NCBI RefSeq assembly: GCF_019443285.1
Contig: NZ_CP080327.1
Span: 1,546,001 to 1,610,000, forward strand
Direction of reading: 5' to 3'
From: Aquisediminimonas profunda
GTDB lineage: Bacteria; Pseudomonadota; Alphaproteobacteria; Sphingomonadales; Sphingomonadaceae
Length of the DNA stretch: 64,000 bases
The position numbers were made by a program, and so were the translations under genes. The notes beneath the pieces were generated by a model, which was given only the letters and a program-made list of their open reading frames with translations, searched no databases and was not told the origin of the DNA. Shown here one piece after another: positions 26,493 through 34,522 of this stretch. Positions within the stretch are counted from its first letter, which is position 1. The number at the start of each line of letters is the position of its first letter.

Positions 26493-26954
26493 CTATTTTA
26501 CCGTGCCATAAAACATCACGCGACCACCGGTACCCGGCGCGATGGGCTGCGCGAATTTCCAGCGAACGTGGGTGACATCGCCGGGCTGTGCCGGACGAAA
26601 TGTGCCATCGCCCTTTGCGACCTTCAATGTCGCAAGCGCGCCGTAGGTCTTGCCGCCGTCAACGGAAACAACCGCCCAGGGCTGTTCGACGCCCGTGAAG
26701 GATACGGCACTCGGAATGGGGTTGTTGATCACAAAATCGGCAGCCGGCTTCTGCCCGTTGTTCTTGTATTCGAGCATCACCACCAGCGCTTCGCCGGGTA
26801 AAACGCGCTCCGGAGCAAAGAGCTGATTCTTCTTGTTGCCCTGCGCATCCGTTACTGCGCGCGCAACATAGACCGTGCTTTTGAGTTCGACTGTTTGCTG
26901 CGCCAGTGCAGGGCCGGCAAGAGTGAGGGCAAGGGCAAAAAGGAACTTGTTCAC
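26493..26954 (-). CDS. Secreted DUF11-like domain protein
   Basis: 153 residues. I chose the GTG at 26954 because GGAGG lies 6 bases upstream and the protein then starts MNKFLFALALTLAGPALAQ, a clean Sec signal peptide with an AQ cleavage site. Longer in-frame starts would overlap the upstream dcd gene. The mature part (ERVLPGEALVVMLEYKNNGQ, then NNPIPSAVSFTGVE) resembles the DUF11/conserved-repeat domain, an immunoglobulin-like fold found in surface proteins. One domain only; function unknown. It reads in the same direction as dcd. Confidence 0.75.
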   Translation of the reverse strand: MNKFLFALALTLAGPALAQQTVELKSTVYVARAVTDAQGNKKNQLFAPERVLPGEALVVMLEYKNNGQKPAADFVINNPIPSAVSFTGVEQPWAVVSVDGGKTYGALATLKVAKGDGTFRPAQPGDVTHVRWKFAQPIAPGTGGRVMFYGTVK

Positions 26955-26980
26955 AGCCAACCTCCGTCGCGATTGCATGA

Positions 26981-27535
26981 TCATAATTTGGGCAAAGTAA
27001 CGCCGCGCTGGCCCATATATTTGCCCGCCCGGTCGGCGTAGCTGGTCTCGCACGGTTCGTTCCCTTTCAGAAACAGGAACTGGCACGCGCCTTCATTTGC
27101 GTAAATGCGGGCAGGTAGCGGCGTCGTGTTGGAAAATTCGAGCGTGACATGGCCTTCCCAGCCCGGCTCGAGCGGCGTCACATTCACGATGATCCCGCAT
27201 CGGGCATAGGTCGACTTGCCAAGGCAGATCACCAGCACATCGCGCGGCACCCGGAAATACTCGACCGTTCGCGCCAGCGCGAAACTGTTCGGCGGAATCA
27301 CGCACACATCGGTCTTGCGATCGACAAAGCTGTTCTGGTCGAAATTCTTCGGGTCGACGATCGCGCTATCGACGTTGGTGAAGATCTTGAATTCGTCCGC
27401 GACCCGCGCGTCATAGCCATAGGATGACAGGCCGTAGCTGATGCAGTTTTCGCGCCTCTGGCTTTCGACAAAGGGCTCGATCATGCCGTTTGTCGTTGCC
27501 TGTTCGCGTATCCATTTATCCGAAAGTATCGACAT
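26981..27535 (-). CDS. dcd: dCTP deaminase
   Basis: 184 residues, the standard size. Starts [20 protein letters not shown]; the family signature [19 protein letters not shown] is present, as is [20 protein letters not shown], carrying the catalytic Glu/Arg region of the trimeric dUTPase fold. It converts dCTP to dUTP for dTMP synthesis. The stop overlaps nothing, but the start codon overlaps the stop of the cytidine deaminase gene by one base, so pyrimidine salvage and deamination genes are adjacent and probably co-expressed. Confidence 0.95.
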   Translation of the reverse strand: MSILSDKWIREQATTNGMIEPFVESQRRENCISYGLSSYGYDARVADEFKIFTNVDSAIVDPKNFDQNSFVDRKTDVCVIPPNSFALARTVEYFRVPRDVLVICLGKSTYARCGIIVNVTPLEPGWEGHVTLEFSNTTPLPARIYANEGACQFLFLKGNEPCETSYADRAGKYMGQRGVTLPKL

Positions 27536-27981
27536 CAGTCATCCTGTACCAAGCCCATGTCGGATGGGCCAAAAGGAAGGGGCAAAAGGTCGGAAAGCCA
27601 GAACTTTTCGACCACCGAAAGGTCGGCTGACGCGCAATGAACGATGATGTCGCGCAGCGCAAGCTGGGCCGCTTCGGTCATTACCTGGCGGCATCGGCCG
27701 CAGGGCCGCACAGGGGACGAGCCGCGGATCTCCCGACGGTTCAGCGTGCCGCCGACAATCGCAATTTCACGAATCTGCCGCAGCTTGCCTTGCGCGTTCA
27801 GCGTGGCCAGCACCACGGTTTCGGCGCAAAGGGAAAGGCCGTAACTGGCATTCTCGAAATTGCAGCCGGTAACGATGGACCCATCTGCGAGCAGAACAGC
27901 CGCGCCGACAGCAAAGCGCGAATAGGGGGCATGCGCGTTACCGGCAGCCTCCTTCGCAGCTTGAAGCAGTGTTTCGCTCAT
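27535..27981 (-). CDS. cdd: Cytidine deaminase
   Basis: 148 residues from the ATG at 27981; an upstream in-frame start would lie inside the lysozyme gene. The zinc site has CAE (in [10 protein letters not shown]) and PCGRCRQVM, and NFENASYG is the substrate-binding loop, so it is a homotetrameric-type Cdd. It deaminates cytidine and deoxycytidine. It overlaps the GH25 gene by 4 bases (ATGA) upstream and dcd by one base downstream. Confidence 0.93.
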   Translation of the reverse strand: MSETLLQAAKEAAGNAHAPYSRFAVGAAVLLADGSIVTGCNFENASYGLSLCAETVVLATLNAQGKLRQIREIAIVGGTLNRREIRGSSPVRPCGRCRQVMTEAAQLALRDIIVHCASADLSVVEKFWLSDLLPLPFGPSDMGLVQDD

Positions 27982-28649
27982 TGCGGGCGCACCACGTCCC
28001 AATCGACCTCGCCCTCGATCCCGTCGACATGGCGCTTTGGATTGGCCTGCCACATCACCCAGGGCCGCCCGCCATAGGCTGGTTCAAGCCCGCTGCGTCG
28101 CAGCCAGAGTGGCCGGTCGATAGTTTCGCCGATCCTGTACAAATCGTCGAATTCCCGGGTGATATAGAGGATCATCGGCTTCTCGCTGTGCGCTTCCGTC
28201 ATCTGGATGAACGTCGAAAGTTCCTTGAGCACGGTTTCGCGCGGCGGGCGGGCCGCGCAATTGCCATCGAATTCCAGATCGAGCGCATGGGGCAGGGCCT
28301 CCGCTTCGCGCGGAACAAGCGCAATGAAGTTGGTCGCCTGCTCGCGCCCTGGCTTGCACAGGTTGAACACATGATAGGCGCCGCGCTTTACGTCGGCCGC
28401 TGCACTTTCCGACCAATTGGCGGCAAAGTTTTCATCGCGCATGTCGCTGCCCTGGCTGGCCCTGATATAGGCAAAATCGACACCTGCGGCTCGGGCGGCC
28501 TTCCAGTCAATGGCGCCCTGTTCCTGCGACACATCGATGCCCTGTGTCGGGAAAGCGGTTCTGCTTGGGGTCCAATGCGTCACGAAGTGCCAGCCCAGCC
28601 CGGCGAGCAGGGCAACACCAGCAACGACGAAGGCCAGCTTGCGAAGCAT
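27978..28649 (-). CDS. GH25 family lysozyme, membrane-anchored or secreted
   Basis: 223 residues. An N-terminal hydrophobic segment (LAFVVAGVALLAGLGWHFVT) is followed by a glycoside hydrolase 25 domain: GIDVSQEQGAIDWKAARAAG, FAYIRASQGSDMRDENFAAN, and HALDLEFDGNC with the catalytic Asp/Glu pair. The end WVMWQANPKRHVDGIEGEVD is typical of the family. It should cleave peptidoglycan as a muramidase in the periplasm. It lies between UPF0262 (1 bp upstream) and cdd (overlap 4 bp), an odd partner for nucleotide enzymes. No strong Shine-Dalgarno is visible. Confidence 0.88.
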   Translation of the reverse strand: MLRKLAFVVAGVALLAGLGWHFVTHWTPSRTAFPTQGIDVSQEQGAIDWKAARAAGVDFAYIRASQGSDMRDENFAANWSESAAADVKRGAYHVFNLCKPGREQATNFIALVPREAEALPHALDLEFDGNCAARPPRETVLKELSTFIQMTEAHSEKPMILYITREFDDLYRIGETIDRPLWLRRSGLEPAYGGRPWVMWQANPKRHVDGIEGEVDWDVVRPQ

Positions 28650-28650
28650 C

Positions 28651-29133
28651 CTAGCCCTTGATGTGCAGCACGCAGATCAGCGTGAACAGCCGCCGCGCGG
28701 TATCAAAATCGACTTCGATCTTTCCCGCCAGCCGTTCCTTCAGCATTTCCGACGCCTCATTGTGAATGGCGCGGCGCGCCATGTCGACGGTTTCAATCTG
28801 CTGCGGGGTCGATTGCTTGACGGCCTGAAAGTAGCTGTCGCAGATCGCGAAATATTCACGGATCGGCCGCTGGAACCGACCGAGTGCCAGGATCACTGAT
28901 TCGAGGTGCGTCTGGTCCTCCCGGTAGATATCGAGCGCAAGCCGCCCTTCCTCCACCCGCAGCGTAACGCGATATGGCCCGGCGTAGCCATCCTCATGCT
29001 GGCGCTGTGGCGCGAAATAATTGCCCTCGAGTAGGTCGAAAATGGCAATGCGCCGCTCCTGCTCGATATCGGCATTGCGCCAGATGATCGTGCGCTGATC
29101 AAGTTCGATGTGCGAGATACGCGGGTCGGACAT
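28651..29133 (-). CDS. UPF0262 family protein
   Basis: 160 residues from the ATG at 29133 (one at 29145 adds 4). The stretches RISHIELDQRTIIWRNADIE, QERRIAIFDLLEGNYF and ETVDMARRAIHNEASEMLKE are typical of this alphaproteobacterial family. No function is established. Neither start has a good Shine-Dalgarno. It opens the overlapping group UPF0262 - GH25 - cdd - dcd on the minus strand. Confidence 0.82.
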   Translation of the reverse strand: MSDPRISHIELDQRTIIWRNADIEQERRIAIFDLLEGNYFAPQRQHEDGYAGPYRVTLRVEEGRLALDIYREDQTHLESVILALGRFQRPIREYFAICDSYFQAVKQSTPQQIETVDMARRAIHNEASEMLKERLAGKIEVDFDTARRLFTLICVLHIKG

Positions 29134-29212
29134 GCTGCAGCGCATATAAGAGAGATTTGCACTTGGGAAGTTTTGAAGCCGATTCGTGCGATTTTAGCCT
29201 GCGAACCCGTGG

Positions 29213-31033
29213 TCATTCTGATCGATGTCCGAGGAAGCGACGAAATTCGGCGACAAATATGGGCCAGGCCGGCTCGTCGCCAAGCAGGACATGATTGGCA
29301 CTTTCAAGCTCGACGAAACGAGCACCGCGGATGGCCCGTGCAACGCGGCGCCCGTCCCTTATGAGTGCCTGCCCATCCTGCTGTGAATGACAGACCAGCG
29401 TCTCCGCGCTGACCTGTTCAAGTTCGCGGCGAACATCCAGGTGCGATCCGATTTCAAGCATCTTCTGGATGTTCTCATCACTCGCCAACAGCTGGACCTT
29501 GGCATTGTGCCATTCAATCAGATCCCGTCCGGCCGAAGGGAAATAGAGTGTAATGAACATCTCACCCAACACCGAACGGCGGCGGGCATGTTCCTGCTGA
29601 TTCAGCGCCAGCAACGAGTTTCGCCAGGCAATTTCTTCCGGGTCGGCGCGGACCTTCCACCCTTCGGGCACACTGTTGACCAAAACCAGCTTGCGAACCC
29701 TTTCAGGGTTTCTCGCGGCATAGGCGACCGCGATCGCAGCTCCGTGCGAAATTCCGAGCAGATCGCATTGGTCTATGCCGGCATCGTTGATGACCGTTTC
29801 GAGATCACTGACAAATGTTTCAAATGACATTTGCGGGGGCGTCCAGTCCGACAGGCCGAAACCCCGCATGTCTGCGCGGATGAACCGGTTGTTGCGTGCG
29901 CATTCGCTGATCCAGTGGCCATAGACCGGTGAATCCCAATCATGCTCAAGATGGGTCACCCAGTTTGGCACCTTGACCAGAGGGAAACCCTCACCAATCT
30001 CGGCATAGGCCAAGCGTGCGCCATCAGCGGCTGTGCAATGGGTTATTCGTTCCTGAAATCTGGCGCGGACGTCGACCGGGTTCAGAGGTGACGCGATTTC
30101 CTTCAGCCGTCTCCAGGTCGCCGGTGGTTCGCCATATTCCCTCTTGAATGCCCGGTTGAATGCGGCCTCACTGTTGAAACCAACGGAATAGGCAATGTTT
30201 GCCGTGTTTTCCTTGCCTTCGCGCAGCAAATTCGCCGCAATTCGCATGCGCCAGCGAGCGGCGTAGCGCATAGGCGATTCACCAACCATTTCGCTGAATT
30301 TTTCTCCCAGGATCGTGCGTGAAACGCCTGCCTCCCTTGCAAGCGTTTCCACGTCCAGATCCTCAGCATATCGCGAATGGATTATTGTCAGGGCGCGCGC
30401 AACGGCAGGGTCGCGCAAGGCCGACAACCAGCCGCGCTGTTCTTCTGGCAACTCTTCCAGATAAGCCCGGATTGTCTCGGCCAGAAACAGTTCGGACAGT
30501 CGGCTGACTGATTGGGGCGACTGCTCTTCCTCGTTGAGGAGGCGCAGGCCGCTTTGAACCCATTCGCTGCGCGCGCTCTCCCCGCCCGCAAGCTTGAGTA
30601 TCGGCGGGAGTGCATCGAGCAGTGGGTGCTGTTCTGCGACGGTGCCAAGAAAGCCGCAATAGAGCGAAGTCTGCGTTCCCGGGCCTGCCACGCGAATTTT
30701 GGCCGGGCCCTTCCCGTCGTTTTGAATGAGCTCACTTGTATTCAGCGGAGGGCTGCTCGGACCGCTGTAGAGCAAATGCAGGTCGTTGCGGGGCATCAGC
30801 AGGATGTCGCCCTTTTTTGCCTCTATCGGTGGAAGGCCGGCAACCTCTGCAAAAAAATGTCCCTCGCGCACATAGTGATAGGCAATCAGGTTGCTGTCCG
30901 TGATGGTGAGATAGGGTGCACATTCCCTCGGTGTGAACTGAGAAGCAAGGCACCAGTCACCGCCCAGTTCGGCGTCTATGACCACGCCGCCTGTCAGGTT
31001 CAGCGAAGCGAGAATGTCGCCCAAAACGTCCAT
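29213..31033 (-). CDS. Fused AraC-type regulator and alpha/beta hydrolase
   Basis: 606 residues in one uninterrupted frame. Residues about 1-190 are a cupin-type AraC effector domain (HFFAEVAGLPPIEAKKGDIL). Residues about 205-310 are the AraC/XylS double helix-turn-helix (LDVETLAREAGVSRTILGEK, then NTANIAYSVGFNSEAAFNRA). From about 330 an alpha/beta hydrolase follows, with the nucleophile elbow GISHGA (Ser429), an acid in CHSQQDGQ and the catalytic His in SANHVLLGD. A regulator and an enzyme are rarely joined this way; perhaps the enzyme makes or removes the inducer. It is divergent from the AT-rich peptide/di-iron/OsmC genes, which are its likely targets (inference). Confidence 0.85.
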   Translation of the reverse strand: MDVLGDILASLNLTGGVVIDAELGGDWCLASQFTPRECAPYLTITDSNLIAYHYVREGHFFAEVAGLPPIEAKKGDILLMPRNDLHLLYSGPSSPPLNTSELIQNDGKGPAKIRVAGPGTQTSLYCGFLGTVAEQHPLLDALPPILKLAGGESARSEWVQSGLRLLNEEEQSPQSVSRLSELFLAETIRAYLEELPEEQRGWLSALRDPAVARALTIIHSRYAEDLDVETLAREAGVSRTILGEKFSEMVGESPMRYAARWRMRIAANLLREGKENTANIAYSVGFNSEAAFNRAFKREYGEPPATWRRLKEIASPLNPVDVRARFQERITHCTAADGARLAYAEIGEGFPLVKVPNWVTHLEHDWDSPVYGHWISECARNNRFIRADMRGFGLSDWTPPQMSFETFVSDLETVINDAGIDQCDLLGISHGAAIAVAYAARNPERVRKLVLVNSVPEGWKVRADPEEIAWRNSLLALNQQEHARRRSVLGEMFITLYFPSAGRDLIEWHNAKVQLLASDENIQKMLEIGSHLDVRRELEQVSAETLVCHSQQDGQALIRDGRRVARAIRGARFVELESANHVLLGDEPAWPIFVAEFRRFLGHRSE

Positions 31034-31187
31034 TTAATTCCCAAACCGGCGTTTCGATCAAGTTATCCGGCAGTCCGATCATTTTTTCAAGGACCTGGAT
31101 TCAGTATTGCGCATCCACGCTGACCAACAGATTTGATTCCATTAAATATATGAAGCGTGAAAAATATTTCATTCAAAAGGAAGTTAT
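31034..31187. promoter_or_regulatory. Divergent control region between the AraC-hydrolase and the peptide ORF
   Basis: The DNA becomes very AT-rich from about 31130, unlike the GC-rich surroundings. It contains a short inverted repeat TGAAAAATATTTCA (31158-31171) just upstream of the ribosome binding site AAGGAAG at 31178-31184. It is the likely place for AraC-type regulation and for two divergent promoters. I could not assign -35 and -10 boxes with confidence. Confidence 0.4.
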
Positions 31188-31301
31188 ATGAGAAATAATG
31201 CAACAGAAAAGATTGTAAATAATTTTACAAAGAACGTTTTTTTATTTTTTGTATCACTCAATGTTACTGTATTATCAGGAATTTTACCGTTCATTTATTG
31301 A
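31188..31301 (+). CDS. Small hydrophobic peptide, 37 residues
   Basis: ATG at 31188 with AAGGAAG 4 bases upstream; stop TGA at 31299-31301. The peptide has a polar start (MRNNATEKIVNNFTKN) and a hydrophobic second half (VFLFFVSLNVTVLSGILPF), then IY at the end, consistent with a single membrane helix. Codons are overwhelmingly AT-ending, in sharp contrast to the genome. The di-iron protein starts 30 bp later, so they are probably one transcript. It could be a small membrane protein, a leader peptide for translational coupling, or a precursor peptide acted on by the neighbouring enzyme; the sequence alone does not decide. It has no cysteine. Confidence 0.5.
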   Translation: MRNNATEKIVNNFTKNVFLFFVSLNVTVLSGILPFIY

Positions 31302-31331
31302 AGTAGAATGCAAATAGAGGAAAGGAATATA

Positions 31332-32237
31332 ATGTATCACAATTTCGATTATGAGATGACACTGGCGTCATCGGCAAAAGCTGCCTGGGCGCTTGATGAC
31401 GTTTTGCGGGCCGATCAGCGCCTCGATTTCAGTAGACAATTCCTGCCGGAAAAGCTGGCTCGTACCGCAGCGCTCACTGATCTTTCGGCAACCGAGCAGC
31501 GACTGCTCAACCAGATCAGCGCCCATCAGTATCTTTGCGTTTTCGGTTTGGTTGAAGAGTTCATTCTTCCATTCCTGCTGGATCATGTTCGGCCGGCCCT
31601 GCGCGAAGACGACTACCGGGTTCGGGCATTGCTGAATTTTGCAGGAGAAGAAGCCAAGCACATTCACCTGTTCAAGCGCTTTCACAATGCCTTTGTTCGT
31701 GACTTCCCTGTCGCGTGCAAGATGATCGGGCCTTCAGAGGCAATTGGCGCCGAAGTGCTTCGGCATGATCCGCTGGCCGTTGCCCTGATCATCCTGATGA
31801 TCGAGTGGATGACGCAGGCACACTATAGCGAAAGCGTCCGCGACAATGGCGAACTTGATCCATTGTTTGTGAGCCTCCTGAAACACCACTGGATGGAAGA
31901 AGCGCAGCACGCAAAGCTGGATACGCTGATTGTCGAGACCCTGGCGAAAGGGCGAAGCGAAGCAGATCTGGAACGCGTGATCGACGAATTCTTCGAGATC
32001 GGCGGATTTCTGGACAATGGTTTCGCCACGCAAGCGCAGTTCAATGTGGATGCGCTCGAACAGGCAATCGGGCGGACATTGGTCGATCGCGAGGCCATCA
32101 TTGCCCAGCAACACCAGGCAGCGCGCTGGACCTATATCGGTTCTGGAATGCAGCATGTCCGGTTCAAGGCGACCCTCGAAGCCATTTGCCCGAACGGTGC
32201 CCGGCGAGTTGCCGAAGCGGCTCCGGTCTTTTCCTGA
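31332..32237 (+). CDS. AurF-like di-iron protein
   Basis: 301 residues from the ATG at 31332, which has GAGGAAAGG ideally spaced; an ATG at 31308 has none. It is all-helical with a full set of carboxylate/histidine ligands: Glu75/76 (LVEEF), E107-x2-H110 (EEAKH), Glu158 (MIEWMT) and H186-x3-E190-x2-H193 (HWMEEAQH). The order E, ExxH, E, HxxxExxH is the AurF/CmlI N-oxygenase pattern, so a dinuclear iron (or Mn/Fe) oxygenase or related oxidase is likely. The substrate is unknown. It lies between the peptide ORF and the OsmC-family gene in the same direction. The first codons are AT-rich, then base use returns to normal. Confidence 0.72.
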   Translation: MYHNFDYEMTLASSAKAAWALDDVLRADQRLDFSRQFLPEKLARTAALTDLSATEQRLLNQISAHQYLCVFGLVEEFILPFLLDHVRPALREDDYRVRALLNFAGEEAKHIHLFKRFHNAFVRDFPVACKMIGPSEAIGAEVLRHDPLAVALIILMIEWMTQAHYSESVRDNGELDPLFVSLLKHHWMEEAQHAKLDTLIVETLAKGRSEADLERVIDEFFEIGGFLDNGFATQAQFNVDALEQAIGRTLVDREAIIAQQHQAARWTYIGSGMQHVRFKATLEAICPNGARRVAEAAPVFS

Positions 32238-32275
32238 AACTGTCAATGTATCACTCAAGCAAAGGAGAATTTGAA

Positions 32276-32839
32276 ATGTTGGACACACCAAAAAATGCGC
32301 CGGTCAATGGCATAGACATTGAGGCACTCGGCAAGATGGTCGAAGCCATCAATGAAGACTCAAGCAAGGCAAGCGCCCGCTTTCAGGTCACGTCGCGTTG
32401 GGCGGGCCAGACCCGGATGGAATCATTCGTGTCGGGGTTTACTTTGGGAGGCGAATTTGTTCCGCGCCGTCACACGATCGTCGCAGATGAGCCTTGCGAA
32501 CTTCTGGGACAAAATGGCGCCCCCAATCCCCAGGAACTGCTCATGGCAGCAGTGAATTCCTGCATGATGGTTGGCTATGTTGCGGGCGCCAGCCTGAAGG
32601 GCATCAAGCTCGAGTCCCTCGAGATCGAGATGGATGGAGAACTTGATCTTCGCGGATTTCTCGGCCTCGATGACGGAGTGCCGCCCGGCTATCAGGTGGT
32701 TAACTATGTTGTTCGCATCAGCGGCGACGGATCGCCTGCCGAATTCGAGGAAATCCACAGAACGGTGATGGCCACATCACCCAACTATTTCAACTTGAAC
32801 CGTCCGGTTCGCATGAACGGCACGCTTGACGTCCGTTAG
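32276..32839 (+). CDS. OsmC family protein with one redox cysteine
   Basis: 187 residues from the ATG at 32276, preceded by AAAGGAG. The OsmC fold is recognised from GAPNPQELLMAAVNSCMMVG, which holds the peroxidatic Cys96. The second cysteine of OsmC/Ohr peroxidases would lie in the stretch VMATSPNYFNLNRPV, where Ser168 stands instead. A further Cys74 (DEPCELL) precedes the motif. Without the usual pair it may not be a classical thiol peroxidase. It starts 38 bp after the di-iron gene and is probably in the same operon. A strong hairpin follows the stop. Confidence 0.8.
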   Translation: MLDTPKNAPVNGIDIEALGKMVEAINEDSSKASARFQVTSRWAGQTRMESFVSGFTLGGEFVPRRHTIVADEPCELLGQNGAPNPQELLMAAVNSCMMVGYVAGASLKGIKLESLEIEMDGELDLRGFLGLDDGVPPGYQVVNYVVRISGDGSPAEFEEIHRTVMATSPNYFNLNRPVRMNGTLDVR

Positions 32840-32855
32840 GACGAGCGAAGCTGCG

Positions 32856-32898
32856 GCGGTCGTCCGGGTGCTCCCCCAAACCCAACCCGGGCGACCGC
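32856..32898 (+). terminator. Strong hairpin downstream of the OsmC gene
   Basis: Arms 32856-32869 and 32885-32898 pair over 14 bp (one G-U) around a 15-base loop. There is no clear U-tract behind it, so termination would be imperfect. It lies between the OsmC gene and dnaB. Confidence 0.45.
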
Positions 32899-32974
32899 TT
32901 GCCGCAGGACTTATCCCCGTCTTTCTCTTTCTTCCACTCTTGCGCTATGCTCGCCCCCCGCAGAAGGAAGCGTC

Positions 32975-34486
32975 ATGGCCGATCCGATCAGACTGATTCA
33001 TTCCGCTGCCGAAGCGGGCCCGCAATTGCCTCACAACGTCGAGGCAGAGGCAGCACTGCTCGGTGCGATCATGATCGACAACCGGATCGCCGAGGATGTG
33101 CAGCTGAAGCTGCGGGCAGATCATTTTTACGAGGCCGTGCACGGCCGGATCTATGACGCGATCCTCCTTTTGCTTGACCGTAACATGGTCGCCAATCCCG
33201 TCACGTTGAAGCCGATGTTCGAAGCCGATGAAGCGATGAAGTCGCTGGGTGGCCCCGCCTATCTGGCGCAGCTGACCGGAAGCGGGGCGGGACTGATCGG
33301 CGCACGTGATTTTGCGAACCAGATTTACGATCTTGCCCTGCTGCGCGAACTCGTCGCTGTCGGCCGGAACATGGCGGAACGAGCCTTCGACACGAGCGAG
33401 GCGGAGACGCCAAAGGAGCAGATCGAGGCGGCGGAGGTCGCCCTGTACAAGGTCGCCGAGGAAGGCGGCGAGGCCGGAAGCGTGAAGACCTTCGGGCAGG
33501 CAACGCGGATGGCCGTCGAACTCGCCGAGAAGGCGTTGAACGCTGGCGGTGGCTTGTCTGGCGTCACGACCGGGCTGGATTCGGTCAACGCCAAGACGGG
33601 TGGCCTGCATCATTCGGACCTTGTCATCCTGGCTGGCCGGCCCGGTATGGGGAAAACTGCACTTGCAACGAATATTGCGTTCAATGCCGCGCGCCGCTGG
33701 GTCCGCGACGAAGAGGACGGCATCCCGCCTGAAAAGTCGGTCGGCGCGAAGGTGGCGTTTTTCAGCCTCGAAATGTCGGCAGACCAGCTGGCGACGCGTA
33801 TCCTGTCCGAACAATCGTCGATCAGTTCCGAAAGCCTGCGCATGGGCAAGATCGGCCAGCAGGATTTCCGCAATCTCGCGCGTGCGGCGGCGGAACTGGA
33901 AACGCTGCCGCTGTTCATCGATGATACGCCGGGCCTCACGATTGCCGCACTGCGCACGCGTGCTCGGCGGTTGAAGCGGCGGCACGGCATCGGGCTTGTC
34001 GTGGTCGACTATCTACAGCTTCTGCAGGGGTCTGGCAGGCAGAGCGACGGCAATCGCGTGCAGGAAATTTCTGAAATCTCGCGCGGATTGAAGACACTGG
34101 CCAAGGAGCTCAATGTTCCGGTGATCGCGCTGTCGCAGTTGAGCCGCGCGGTCGAGCAGCGTGAGGACAAGCGTCCGCAATTGTCCGATCTTCGTGAATC
34201 GGGTTCGATTGAGCAGGACGCCGATATCGTCCTGTTCGTTTATCGCGAGGAATATTACGTCGCCTCGCGCGAGCCCAAGCGACCGGGGCCGGAGGATGAT
34301 GCCAAGACGCATGAAGACCACCAGAAATGGATGGCCGATATGGAAAAGGTCTTTGGCCTGTCAGAGCTGATCGTGGCCAAGCAGCGCCACGGCGCGACGG
34401 GCAAGGTCAAGCTGAAGTTCGAGGCGCAGATCACGCGGTTCAGCGACTATATCGACGACGCGTATTTGCCCGCGCACAGGGATTGA
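32975..34486 (+). CDS. dnaB: Replicative DNA helicase
   Basis: 503 residues with no intein. The N-terminal DnaB domain begins with LPHNVEAEAALLGAIMIDNR. The RecA-like C-terminal domain has Walker A GRPGMGKTA, Walker B GLVVVDYLQLLQG, the H4 region VIALSQLSRAVEQREDKRPQ and the DLRESGSIEQDADIVLFVYR block. The gene encodes the hexameric 5'-3' helicase of the replication fork. The ATG has AAGGAAG upstream. A palindromic remnant of the REP-like family follows the stop. Confidence 0.96.
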   Translation: MADPIRLIHSAAEAGPQLPHNVEAEAALLGAIMIDNRIAEDVQLKLRADHFYEAVHGRIYDAILLLLDRNMVANPVTLKPMFEADEAMKSLGGPAYLAQLTGSGAGLIGARDFANQIYDLALLRELVAVGRNMAERAFDTSEAETPKEQIEAAEVALYKVAEEGGEAGSVKTFGQATRMAVELAEKALNAGGGLSGVTTGLDSVNAKTGGLHHSDLVILAGRPGMGKTALATNIAFNAARRWVRDEEDGIPPEKSVGAKVAFFSLEMSADQLATRILSEQSSISSESLRMGKIGQQDFRNLARAAAELETLPLFIDDTPGLTIAALRTRARRLKRRHGIGLVVVDYLQLLQGSGRQSDGNRVQEISEISRGLKTLAKELNVPVIALSQLSRAVEQREDKRPQLSDLRESGSIEQDADIVLFVYREEYYVASREPKRPGPEDDAKTHEDHQKWMADMEKVFGLSELIVAKQRHGATGKVKLKFEAQITRFSDYIDDAYLPAHRD

Positions 34487-34489
34487 ACG

Positions 34490-34511
34490 CGTCGCCCCGA
34501 CGCAGGGGCGA
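34490..34511. repeat. Degenerate REP-like palindrome after dnaB
   Basis: CGTCGCCCC, GACG, CAGGGGCGAT: one shortened arm of the family seen in full at 25166 and 35402. It sits between the convergent dnaB and SDR genes and can form a hairpin from either strand. Confidence 0.5.
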
Positions 34512-34522
34512 TCGGCGGGCGA

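Noticed and set aside
26955..27086. Longer N-terminus for the DUF11-like protein
   Set aside because: It would overlap dcd, and the GTG at 26954 has an ideal GGAGG followed by a clean signal peptide.
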